From NCBI GenBank assembly GCA_029432775.1, contig JAROAZ010000001.1, positions 372,001 through 436,000 on the forward strand: DNA of 64,000 nt, in the 5' to 3' direction. The position numbers and the translations under genes are program-made. Shown here piece by piece: positions 53,501 through 60,760 of the stretch; the stretch's first letter is position 1, and each line of letters begins with the position of its first letter. Under the pieces are notes generated by a model. That model did not search any database. It was not told where the DNA came from and saw only the letters and a list, made by a program, of their open reading frames with translations. The DNA is from Pontiellaceae bacterium B12227. Lineage in GTDB: Bacteria; Verrucomicrobiota; Kiritimatiellia; Kiritimatiellales; Pontiellaceae.

Positions 53501-53912
53501 GACTGTTGACTACAACTATCTGGCGGTGCTGGCAGGCGGAGTGGCCAGCGCCAACAACAATAATTCCGAGTTTGTGGGGGTTGATGCGGTGCGGTTGGCT
53601 CTTATTCAAACGGCGGCGGATAGCGATGGCGACGGGCTGACCGATGCGCAGGAAATTGCACTCGGCACCGACCCCAATGATCCTGATTCAGGATTCGTCA
53701 TGAATGGCACACCGCTTCCAATGTCTGGAAAAATCGAGATCACCTGGCCGAGCGCCACCGGCGTGCTCTACCGTGTTTGGGAAAGCCCTGACCTGGTCGA
53801 CTGGGCTGTTGCGCGCGACTGGACCCATGCGCTGACCCCGCCTGCGGACAGTCTCGAATTCGACCTTCCGACCTCCAACGTTTTTTTCAAGGTGGAAGCC
53901 GATATCCAATAG
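50520..53912 (+). CDS. Pectate-lyase-superfamily beta-helix protein with PKD, cadherin-like, domain W and C-terminal domain
   Basis: A 1130-residue secreted protein. The helix begins with FGAIPNDGIDDTAALQAAID and FLPEGIYNVTNSVYI (about 75-500), the entry motif of the pectate lyase superfamily 3 group, which includes hydrolases and lyases. Accessory parts are PKD (548-625; WNFGDGHASWEANPQHTY), an InlB-like repeat (640-710; GYRFAGWSDGG), a cadherin-like repeat (715-820), domain W (835-1030; LLVNGSFESGSDNFIF), a DSDGDGLTDAQE calcium repeat, and a C-terminal sandwich ending FFKVEADIQ. GGAGTAGGC precedes the ATG. The palindrome at 53716 codes for LPMSGK at the same junction as LPDLGK in the preceding gene. 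Substrate unknown. Confidence 0.8.
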   Translation: MHNQRILKRAFFSAILVGAGITTQAADSSLWGVNGELWDNSYPSGSLSSRIADASHAGYQGGDVPIPFYPVALVATNFGAIPNDGIDDTAALQAAIDACPTNGAAVFLPEGIYNVTNSVYINKPNIVLRGAGPTKTVIDALNGISAIKLDGDTTKQGLSQINNFSRGDKSISNTALSYKAQVGDLVYLQVSLSKYDDIAFSNLVEQVVGGPQLDQFSGNVACKMYGKVTGVSGNTVSLDRPLEYSYQGPRLDGVNKKWGLGIMRPAMHNSGIEDLTITFDPDYPYAKHFNGTQPGPDHEEDVTTDGIHLQACVNCWVRNVEVREACTAIGMYGENVQCTLSDITLVAERLSQSEFPLKSGLDYDYAMQFDTPLESNYWDVRAHAAVALTGTHMLAERIRLRYAALHDLTINTTVNSVFSEVEGFDISLDHHRQNGSRNLFTQIDTGLGRKFWLSSGLNVSGIQCGAWETFWNVDSNLEQDFPSWAPTGNAFCRGYINLVGINTLADPVTNAAPRWFEADIEPGELDQPNLYEAMRIQRFSDNGWDSVPPQAAASADTVLGTGSLTVDFSSSGSSDNVGIVSTLWNFGDGHASWEANPQHTYTEPGVYTASLTVRDGRNLRDSASLTVTVLDPSGQYAVKYALAGSALLENHALGTGHMLVGSTNQVVAEGGSGSVAIAVPGPGYRFAGWSDGGRSAARIDSNVFQTLDLTAYFKEGTAPAGNAPTDLSLDNNTVDESAANGTLVGIFSATDPDPGETFSYQLTDDADGRFVINASSGELSVADADSIVYASNTIHSITVLVLDSTLEYYSESFIIYVDSSGPPPVYESTELLVNGSFESGSDNFIFAANAGNIQLTSAMAGQWVVRESGEDTNMDLADASGVVSGQDGNVSMMFQIAAKRGMVQVVDVSSVDVTGLEMGFSAAFAAPGREGMTSADMACYQVIGFNDFTGLTVDLGGKYAFTGGTYDNLVARRTLADAELSGSAYTTFSNSVISTVDYNYLAVLAGGVASANNNNSEFVGVDAVRLALIQTAADSDGDGLTDAQEIALGTDPNDPDSGFVMNGTPLPMSGKIEITWPSATGVLYRVWESPDLVDWAVARDWTHALTPPADSLEFDLPTSNVFFKVEADIQ
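53716..53730. repeat. TTCCA-N5-TGGAA palindrome, core ATGTC
   Basis: Exact copy at the calcium-repeat/C-terminal-domain junction, coding for part of LPMSGK. Confidence 0.65.
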
Positions 53913-54024
53913 AAACCGGACGGTTTCACTACACAACAAATGGCACCCATGAATTCAGATTCGGGATCAGCGCGTTCGTACATAATGGGTGGTAAACTTT
54001 CCTCTCCCTTCCCTTTTTCATTTT

Positions 54025-54075
54025 GGAATTGCTATTTAGCATCAATTTATATAAATCATTTTATTTATATATTCT
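54025..54075 (+). promoter_or_regulatory. AT-rich promoter region candidate
   Basis: A strongly AT-rich stretch in the 212-base gap before the esterase gene. It contains TTGCTA and several TATA-like boxes (TATAAA, TATATT) with partial dyad symmetry around ATTTATATAAAT. It is the likely promoter of the esterase-fucosidase pair; exact boxes cannot be fixed. Confidence 0.3.
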
Positions 54076-54124
54076 CTCGAACAACTAAACCAGTAGCATA
54101 GCGAACCATTTGGAGCCCTAAAAT

Positions 54125-55273
54125 ATGCGAAACCTTATCCTTATTTCCATCTGCTGCACCTTAGTCCTTGCTGCACGGAGCGGCGTGAACCTCGAAGATA
54201 ACACGCAGGTTTATGAGGCAAATCTTTCACTTCAGGCGTTTAACAAAGCCGACAAAAACAAAGACCAGAAACTCACCCCGGAAGACGAGAACGGCTGGCG
54301 GCAATGGAAGAAGTTCGATTCCGATGGTGACCAGGTAATCAAAAAGGCGGAGTTCCTGGATCTCTTTCAGCCCGAATATGCGCCGGTCGATGCCGACACC
54401 CATCGTCATATCGTCTACAAACGGGTCAATGGCGATGCCCTGCATCTTGACCTCTATTTCCCCCGCGAACGCTCGTCCGACCCCGCACCCCTATCGCTAT
54501 ATATTCATGGCGGCGGCTGGGCATCCGGCAGCAAAGAACACAACAAGAATCAGGCGGAGCTCACACAGGGCATGCTTGATCAGGGAATCATCTGCGCCAG
54601 CTTGGAATATCGGCGGGTGCGCATCAGAAGCAACGGCGAGGAAATCAGCACCATGCGCGATGCGGTCATCGACTGCTTCGACGGACTGCGCTTCCTGAAC
54701 CTCCACGCCGCCCAACTGGGCATCGATATGGAGCGCGTCATCTGCTGGGGCACCTCGGCGGGTGGACACCTATCCCACCTGGTTGCCTGGTCTCAGCCCG
54801 ATAAGTTCATCGGCGACCCTCAACTCGCCGGCATCCAGGTTGCACCACTGCGCGGAGCAATCAACAACTTCGGTCCAACCGATTTTCGCCATGAAAAACT
54901 CTTTATTCCCGACGAAGGTATCAATCCCTATGGCAAGTCGGACCATTGGGCCCAACGGGTCTGCTATGTCCCCCGCCCGGTTTATGACAACATCGACGCC
55001 GAGCATGCCCCGCTCTTTGCCGAAATGAGTCCCGTCTGTCAGGGAAGCCCTTCGAGCCCCCCCGTCCTGCACTTCCATGGCGACCGCGACGGCGTCATTC
55101 CGGTGCATCATGCCTATCACCTCCGCGAGTACGCCGCCAAGCAGAACCTCGACGCCGAAGTCATTATCATGGAGGGCGCGGGGCACGGCTTCAGCGACAG
55201 CAGCAAACCGAGCAAGACGGAAGTCTTTCAGCGCATTCAGGACTTCGCCGCCACACAACTTAGCGTACCGTAG
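54125..55273 (+). CDS. EF-hand alpha/beta-hydrolase carbohydrate esterase
   Basis: A 382-residue secreted esterase. After the signal peptide there are two EF-hand-type calcium loops (DKNKDQKLTPED near 43-54 and DSDGDQVIKKAE near 65-76), then an alpha/beta-hydrolase of the BD-FAE/carboxylesterase type. HGGGW (128-132) forms the oxyanion hole, GTSAG holds the nucleophile S211, HGDRDGVIP supplies the acid (D322) and GAGHG the histidine H354. It may remove acyl or feruloyl groups from a glycan. GGAG lies 10 bases before the ATG. The fucosidase gene follows after 60 bases and also has an EF-hand, suggesting a linked pair. Confidence 0.87.
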   Translation: MRNLILISICCTLVLAARSGVNLEDNTQVYEANLSLQAFNKADKNKDQKLTPEDENGWRQWKKFDSDGDQVIKKAEFLDLFQPEYAPVDADTHRHIVYKRVNGDALHLDLYFPRERSSDPAPLSLYIHGGGWASGSKEHNKNQAELTQGMLDQGIICASLEYRRVRIRSNGEEISTMRDAVIDCFDGLRFLNLHAAQLGIDMERVICWGTSAGGHLSHLVAWSQPDKFIGDPQLAGIQVAPLRGAINNFGPTDFRHEKLFIPDEGINPYGKSDHWAQRVCYVPRPVYDNIDAEHAPLFAEMSPVCQGSPSSPPVLHFHGDRDGVIPVHHAYHLREYAAKQNLDAEVIIMEGAGHGFSDSSKPSKTEVFQRIQDFAATQLSVP

Positions 55274-55333
55274 TACAAATCTACCTGCCTATCTCCAATT
55301 GAGGCCGAACATACAAAACCGAGGTTTAATGAC

Positions 55334-57349
55334 ATGAAACAATCGATCATCCTGGTACTGGCCGCCGCCAACCTCATTGGAGCCGCCACAGCTTTTTCAG
55401 AAGGGCTGACGCTCGATCAGTACTTTGCCGAAAAAAAGGAATACAACAAAAAGATCGGCCGCGAGTTTGATCAGGAAAAATATACCAAGCTGTTTGCCAA
55501 GCTCGACCGAAATAGTGATGGCCTTCTGACCGACGAGGAACGCAACCCACCAAAGAAAACGGTTAAAGCCAGCTATCCAGAAGCCGAGAAAAATCCGGCC
55601 TGGTTCGTCGAATCCATGAAGACCCGCGACCAGCGGCTGGAATGGTACAAGGAAGCCAAGTTCGGTATGTTCGTCCACTGGGGTGTCTATTCCCTACTCG
55701 CGGGCGAATGGAACGGCGAGGTGGCCACCGGTTATTCGGAACACATCCTGCGCTCGCACCAGATTCCCCTCGCCGAATATGCAAGCGAAGTCGCCGCCAA
55801 GTTTAATCCCGTCCAATTCAATGCCGACGAATGGATCCGCCTATGCAAAGCGGCGGGCATGAAATATTTTGTCATCACCTCCAAACACCACGACGGGCTG
55901 GCCATGTGGCCGTCCGACGTGAACGAGTGGGACATCGCCGACGCGACCCCGTTCGACCGCGACCCGATGATGGAGCTGCGCGATGCCTGCAAGAAATATG
56001 GCATCACGTTTGGCTTCTACTATTCCCAGGCGCAGGACTGGTCGCACCCCGGCGGACAGCGAAACACCTGGGATTTTCCCGGCATGCCCACACAAAGAAG
56101 TCAGTGGTTCAACGATCCAAAATACGCCGATCACATCGCGCGCTCCGAACAATACATTAAAGAAAAGTCGATTCCGCAGTTGCTGGAAATCGTTGAACGC
56201 TACAAACCGGAAATCATCTGGTTCGACACCTCGGGCTGGGTTCCGCTCTACCAAAACCAGATGGTACTTAAGGCCATGCGCGAAGTGGTGCCGGACATCG
56301 TGGTCAACAGCCGCATTGGCTATGGCCTGGGCGACTATGCCTCCACTTGCGACCAGCCCGACGACATTCAGCCCTACCAAAAGAAACACGATGTCTGGGA
56401 AGGTATCCCCACCACCAATCTGTCCTACGGCTACCACGCCAAAGATAAAAGCCACAAGCCGGTTTCGTTCTTCATCGAACTGCTGGCCAAGACCGCCGAA
56501 CGCGGCGGCAACATGCTCATGAACATCGGCCCCATGGGCAATGGATTGATCGCCCCGGAGGATGTGGAAATTCTTACAGGCATTGGAAAGTGGATGGACG
56601 TGAACGGCGAGGCCATCTATGGCACTACGCATACACCCCTTCCCCCGCAGACATTCGGCCATGTTTCGCGCAAAGGCAACAAGCTCTACCTGCACGTCAC
56701 CCGCTGGCCGAAGGATGGAAAAGTCACCCTCGCCGGACTCAAGACCCCGATTACGAAAGCGTGGCTTCTGGCCGACCAGCAACCCTTGGCCGTTTCATCC
56801 GCCGGTTCCAATGATTGGAAGATCCAAGGACCGGAAAAGGCGCCCGACCCTGTGAACACGGTTATTGTGGTGGAAACCGACGGCGAGCCGACCGGCATCA
56901 AAGACGACGAAACTATGCTGCTCGTTTCCAACCTTCGGAACCAGCGCCTGCACGCCTTTGAATCCAAGGTGGAAGGCGGACTGAAATGGGGACATGGAAG
57001 CCCGCGCGACAACGGCATAACAGGGTGGAATAAACAGGCCATGTCCACGGGGAGGGCAACCTGGACCATCCGCGTTGAGGAACCGCTCGGGTTTACACTC
57101 GATCTCATCTATGTCGCCGTAGAAGGCAAGCACGGCGGGAGCTATACCGTATCAGTAGGTGACCAGAAATTCACTGCTGAAGTCGAAACCCAACAGAAGC
57201 CGGATCATGACAAAAAGGTAAAGTATATCCCCCACACTCTCGGAACCATAAAGCTCGAACCCGGCACGCACCAAATCAGCATCGTCGGCGAAGAGCTGAC
57301 CGGCAAGGAACTGTTTATGCCGAGCAGCATTATCCTCAGCCATAAATAA
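55334..57349 (+). CDS. GH29 alpha-L-fucosidase with N-terminal EF-hand
   Basis: A 671-residue secreted alpha-L-fucosidase that would release terminal fucose with retention. The signal peptide (about 1-22) is followed by one EF-hand loop (DRNSDGLLTDEE, 58-69). The GH29 barrel has KFGMFVHWGVYS (H115), ITSKHHDGLAMW (184 onward), FYYSQAQDW and the nucleophile block PEIIWFDTSGW with D298. GNMLMNIGPMGNG and the C-terminal beta-sandwich follow, including an extra domain at about 545-670. The palindrome at 56806 falls in the sandwich. GH29 acts on fucosylated glycans, including fucoidan fragments; with the sulfatases nearby this hints at a fucose-containing substrate. Confidence 0.93.
   Translation: MKQSIILVLAAANLIGAATAFSEGLTLDQYFAEKKEYNKKIGREFDQEKYTKLFAKLDRNSDGLLTDEERNPPKKTVKASYPEAEKNPAWFVESMKTRDQRLEWYKEAKFGMFVHWGVYSLLAGEWNGEVATGYSEHILRSHQIPLAEYASEVAAKFNPVQFNADEWIRLCKAAGMKYFVITSKHHDGLAMWPSDVNEWDIADATPFDRDPMMELRDACKKYGITFGFYYSQAQDWSHPGGQRNTWDFPGMPTQRSQWFNDPKYADHIARSEQYIKEKSIPQLLEIVERYKPEIIWFDTSGWVPLYQNQMVLKAMREVVPDIVVNSRIGYGLGDYASTCDQPDDIQPYQKKHDVWEGIPTTNLSYGYHAKDKSHKPVSFFIELLAKTAERGGNMLMNIGPMGNGLIAPEDVEILTGIGKWMDVNGEAIYGTTHTPLPPQTFGHVSRKGNKLYLHVTRWPKDGKVTLAGLKTPITKAWLLADQQPLAVSSAGSNDWKIQGPEKAPDPVNTVIVVETDGEPTGIKDDETMLLVSNLRNQRLHAFESKVEGGLKWGHGSPRDNGITGWNKQAMSTGRATWTIRVEEPLGFTLDLIYVAVEGKHGGSYTVSVGDQKFTAEVETQQKPDHDKKVKYIPHTLGTIKLEPGTHQISIVGEELTGKELFMPSSIILSHK
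56806..56820. repeat. TTCCA-N5-TGGAA palindrome, core ATGAT
   Basis: Exact copy inside the fucosidase gene, coding for part of SNDWK in a surface loop of the C-terminal sandwich. Confidence 0.6.
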
Positions 57350-57371
57350 TATAAGCAACAGGGCTACAGAT

Positions 57372-58304
57372 TCAGCCAGACGTCATAGTTTTCATGCGGC
57401 GGCGCTCATCATCAACAGTGCGCGCTTCGGGATGGTTCCAGTTGATTTCCAACAGCTTTTCCAGCTCAGGCAGACTGTTCCGATAGTCCGTCGGCGTCAT
57501 GCGCGCATACTTCCTGAACGTTTCTGAAAAATACTGGCTGCTGTTGTAGCCGCACATAAAGGCAATATCGGTCACCGGCAACGCGGTATCGCGCAACAGG
57601 CCGCATGAGCGCTCAAACCGGATGCGGTTCAGATAGTGCATCGGCGGATAGCCGGACAGCCGGCGCGTAATTGTGGCAAAGTAGGTGCGCTTAATCCCGC
57701 AGGCCGCAGCCATGGAATCCAGTGTCCACGACTGATCGAGTTCAGTAGCAATACCTTTGAAAAAATCCCGAACAGCCGCCACGGAGGAAGAGCAGTAGCC
57801 GTTAGCTTCCGGTGTACTGCGAATGGTTTGAGCCAGGTCTGCAATGAGGGTCCGCAGCAATGAAAAAGCGACGGTGCGTTCGAGAGTTTCTCCTGTTTCC
57901 AGACGTCGGACCATTTCGGGAAAGAGCTGCTGAAGCAGCTCCGACCCCATCCATGCGTGGTGAGGAGCTTCCGTGAAGGTCCGGCTGAGTTCCCTTTCTT
58001 CCGTCGGCGTAAAACCCAAAGCCTTGGGAAATTGGAATCGAGCAGCGCCCCGTTCGTAGGGCTTCAGGAGCTCAAAAAGTACAAAATAGATTTTATTCTG
58101 CGGCTCCCGTATATGCATACTGCCATGCGTCTGCCACGGCAGGGTAAAAAATACCGTACCCGGCTTCAATGCTTCCGGCACGCCCTCAACCGCCCATTCC
58201 AAACCACCCTGCTCGACCAGTACGATTTCCATGCCGGGGTTTCGATGCGGATACATCAGTTTATTTTCGAGATGCCCGCTGCTGATGATTGGACTTTTAA
58301 ACAT
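57372..58304 (-). CDS. AraC-family transcriptional regulator 1
   Basis: A 310-residue cytoplasmic regulator. The N-terminal cupin-type sensor (about 10-110) would bind a sugar; the C-terminal AraC double helix-turn-helix (about 195-290) includes SMAAACGIKRTYFATITRRL and DIAFMCGYNSSQYFSETFRKY, followed by MTPTDYR. It is convergent with the fucosidase gene and upstream of no other minus-strand gene, so it is probably monocistronic. The bases just before its ATG (58305-58336) closely match the region before the symporter gene, which points to autoregulation and symporter control. Confidence 0.92.
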   Translation of the reverse strand: MFKSPIISSGHLENKLMYPHRNPGMEIVLVEQGGLEWAVEGVPEALKPGTVFFTLPWQTHGSMHIREPQNKIYFVLFELLKPYERGAARFQFPKALGFTPTEERELSRTFTEAPHHAWMGSELLQQLFPEMVRRLETGETLERTVAFSLLRTLIADLAQTIRSTPEANGYCSSSVAAVRDFFKGIATELDQSWTLDSMAAACGIKRTYFATITRRLSGYPPMHYLNRIRFERSCGLLRDTALPVTDIAFMCGYNSSQYFSETFRKYARMTPTDYRNSLPELEKLLEINWNHPEARTVDDERRRMKTMTSG

Positions 58305-58336
58305 GTCGGAATTCTACCGCTCAAATGATTTGAAAG
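58305..58336. promoter_or_regulatory. Putative AraC operator, copy A
   Basis: GTCGGAATT followed by TACC, CGC and, near the end, TTTGAAAG. The same order is found at 62981-63011 before the symporter gene. It directly abuts the araC-type start codon at 58304. Confidence 0.4.
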
Positions 58337-58361
58337 CAAGCGCATCAAATCACCGCGCTGG

Positions 58362-59336
58362 TTAACGATAGGTCCGCGGCGAGAGGCCCATGATCTTTTT
58401 GAACAAGCGCGAAAAATAGTAGGGATCCGGGAAGCCCAACTGTCCGCCAACTTCGCTGACCCGAAGGTTGGTGGTGGAGAGCAGCTCACAGGCACGTTGA
58501 ATTTTCAGCCGGTTGAAATAGTCAATGGGCGTGCTGTAGTACCGCTTGCCAAACAGTGCACCATAGTGATTAGGGCTCATTCCGGCAATGTTGGCCAGTT
58601 CCTTCAGCGTCAGCTTGCGCGCAAGGTTGCGGTGCATGAACTCAACCGACTTGTCAATGTTTTCATCGGCTGTGCGACTGCACTGTTCGGAAGCCCGCAT
58701 ACGCAGCTGAATAACGCCCAGCAACTGGCTGAGCGCTCCTGTGGCGGCAACCAACGTGGAGTAGGTGTGCACGTTGCTCATAAACTGATACAGCTGTTCG
58801 ATGCAGGCAACGATTTCATGATGACGCGGCAGATGGATGACAGGAGATCCGCTTTCGGGCGCAATTAAATCGGCAAACTCCAACGCCTGCCGGCCCTGAA
58901 AATGAATCCAATAGTTTGCCCACGGATTCCCTGGATCGGCCCCGTACGTATGCGGGATATGCTGCGGCAGAAGAAACGCATCGTGCTTCCCTACCGTCCT
59001 CACCTGCCCATCGATCTCCAGCCAGCCGCGCCCTTCGGTACAGTAGATCAGAATGCAATCATAACTGCCGGCCGGGCGGGGTATATAGTGCGCAGGTGAA
59101 ACGCCCTGGTATCCCACACGTGTACAAAGCAATTCTCCAGTGATGGGTTTTTCCAGAAACGCTTTGCGCAAAGCGGCCGCCAGATACGCCATGCGCATAT
59201 CGGGGAAGGCGCCACGCTGGGCATGACGAAGATCTGACAACGGGATATCAGACAACTTATTAAATTTAAGCCCGGCCCTTTTTAACAGGTGCCGCACTTC
59301 TATCTCACATTCAGATTGTATCGTCTCCATATCCAT
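58362..59336 (-). CDS. AraC-family transcriptional regulator 2
   Basis: A 324-residue regulator of the AraC/XylS type. The N-terminal half (about 60-200) is a cupin-like ligand-binding domain (GRGWLEIDGQVRTVGKHDAF, LPQHIPHTYG). The C-terminal HTH (about 225-322) has TLKELANIAGMSPNHYGALF, VSEVGGQLGFPDPYYFSRLF and GLSPRTYR. It is divergent from the URO-D-like gene, with three GTCC direct repeats in the shared gap, so it probably activates the right-hand operon. The start at 59336 is uncertain by two codons (59330). Confidence 0.92.
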   Translation of the reverse strand: MDMETIQSECEIEVRHLLKRAGLKFNKLSDIPLSDLRHAQRGAFPDMRMAYLAAALRKAFLEKPITGELLCTRVGYQGVSPAHYIPRPAGSYDCILIYCTEGRGWLEIDGQVRTVGKHDAFLLPQHIPHTYGADPGNPWANYWIHFQGRQALEFADLIAPESGSPVIHLPRHHEIVACIEQLYQFMSNVHTYSTLVAATGALSQLLGVIQLRMRASEQCSRTADENIDKSVEFMHRNLARKLTLKELANIAGMSPNHYGALFGKRYYSTPIDYFNRLKIQRACELLSTTNLRVSEVGGQLGFPDPYYFSRLFKKIMGLSPRTYR

Positions 59337-59346
59337 TCGGGATATA

Positions 59347-59371
59347 GTCCATGTTGTCCGTTTATTTGTCC
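59347..59371. promoter_or_regulatory. GTCC direct repeats in the divergent araC/URO-D gap
   Basis: Three direct copies of GTCC at 59347, 59356 and 59368, the last two as TTGTCC. AraC-family proteins bind direct repeats about one helical turn apart, which roughly fits. It lies 68-92 bases before the URO-D-like start codon. Confidence 0.35.
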
Positions 59372-59438
59372 ATTCCCATTTTAGAGGAATGAACTATAAA
59401 TGAATGCTTATTTTTAAACACCAATACGGAGCTGAACC

Positions 59439-60734
59439 ATGTTGCACGATCCTAGCCATTATACACCGATGAACACCGATGAAGAGATCAACGTTTCCGA
59501 TAAGGACCGCGACATCCTGCGCGCCCTCGCCGAACAGAAAGCTGCCGCGGGCGCCGACGCTTCGCAGAAGGAGAATGCCCGTCTCTGGACCGCGCTCAAC
59601 GATTTAGAATCCGAACGCCCCATGGTATGGGTGAATGAAATTTGCTGGAACGAAATGGATGTCAACGACGAGTTAAAACTACGCTGCAAAGGCTCCTGGG
59701 CAAGGGAACAGGAAGTACTGCTGCGAAAAGAGCTCTACCAGTGGAACCATCTGCCTGGCGACATGGTGATCAACCCATGGATCGAATGCCCGAAGGCCGT
59801 TCATAGTAGCGACTTCGGCATCATGGAAGACACGGACATTGCAAAAACCAACAGCGAAAACGATGTCGTCTCCCGCCACTTCAATGTGCAGATCGAAACC
59901 CTTGCCGATCTGGAACTAATCAAGATGCCGGTGGTGACTCACAGCCAGGAGCAGACCGCCGTACGAGAGCAGGTCTTCAACAACGTCTTCGGCGATATCA
60001 TGCCGGTAAAGGTGGTCGGCCAAAGTCATATCTGGTTCACGCCATGGGATTTTCTGATTCGCTGGACCGGCATCGAAAACGCAATGATCGGGCTCTATGA
60101 CGATCCCGACCTGTTTCATGCAGGCGTCGAACGCCTGGTCGATGCTTGGATGATTGAGCTCGATCAGTTTGATGAACTCAACGTGCTGGAGCTCGATAAC
60201 AACAACGAGCGCGTCGGCTCCGGAGGCTACGGCTACATTTCAAAACTTCCAAACCTTGGAAACCCGCCGGCGCATGTCCACCCGAAAGATATGTGGGGTT
60301 GCTCCAATGCACAGATCTTCTCTGAAGTGTCGCCCGACATGCACTGGGACTTCGCAATCGCACATGATATGCGCTGGATGGAGCGCTGGGGCGTCAACTA
60401 CTACGGTTGCTGCGAACCGCTGCACAACAAGACCGACCTTCTCAAAAAGATTCCAAACCTGCGCAAGGTCTCCACCAGCGGTTGGTGTGACGTTGAAAAA
60501 ATCATGACCGGCCTCGGGCAGGAAATGGTCTACAGCATTAAACCCAGCCCCGCCATCCTGGCGGAAGACAACTGGCACCCCGATCGCGCCCGCGCCGAAA
60601 TTCGCCGCGTACTCGACATCGGCGGCGAGCAGGCCCATATGGAATTTATCATGAAAGACATCTCCACTGTCCGTCACGACCCCAAACGCCTATGGGAATG
60701 GACCGCCATTGCCATGGAAGAAGTGACCGCCTGA
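59439..60734 (+). CDS. Uroporphyrinogen-decarboxylase-like protein (URO-D/MtaA superfamily)
   Basis: A 431-residue cytoplasmic protein of the URO-D superfamily, a barrel fold that includes heme-pathway decarboxylases and cobalamin:coenzyme methyltransferases. YYGCCEPLHNKTDLLKKIPN and VSTSGWCDVEKI mark the C-terminal half, where zinc-type Cys/His ligands lie in methyltransferases. The context (AraC regulator, sugar genes, no heme genes) argues against heme synthesis. Similar AraC-linked URO-D-like proteins are common in PVC genomes, mostly without known function. The ATG has GGAG at a good distance. The palindrome at 60247 codes for LPNLGN. Confidence 0.75.
   Translation: MLHDPSHYTPMNTDEEINVSDKDRDILRALAEQKAAAGADASQKENARLWTALNDLESERPMVWVNEICWNEMDVNDELKLRCKGSWAREQEVLLRKELYQWNHLPGDMVINPWIECPKAVHSSDFGIMEDTDIAKTNSENDVVSRHFNVQIETLADLELIKMPVVTHSQEQTAVREQVFNNVFGDIMPVKVVGQSHIWFTPWDFLIRWTGIENAMIGLYDDPDLFHAGVERLVDAWMIELDQFDELNVLELDNNNERVGSGGYGYISKLPNLGNPPAHVHPKDMWGCSNAQIFSEVSPDMHWDFAIAHDMRWMERWGVNYYGCCEPLHNKTDLLKKIPNLRKVSTSGWCDVEKIMTGLGQEMVYSIKPSPAILAEDNWHPDRARAEIRRVLDIGGEQAHMEFIMKDISTVRHDPKRLWEWTAIAMEEVTA
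60247..60261. repeat. TTCCA-N5-TGGAA palindrome, core AACCT
   Basis: Exact copy inside the URO-D-like gene, coding for part of LPNLGN in a loop region. Confidence 0.6.
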
Positions 60735-60760
60735 ATAATTCAGAGAGCGAGTTTTTAAAC

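Noticed and set aside
53912..53927. GAAACC-GGAC-GGTTTC hairpin just after the pectate-lyase-type gene
   Set aside because: Short stem and no following T-run; too weak for a terminator call.
59439..60734. Heme-pathway uroporphyrinogen decarboxylase (hemE)
   Set aside because: The protein is longer and diverged, and the neighbours are a sugar regulator, transporter and desaturase; only superfamily membership is supported.
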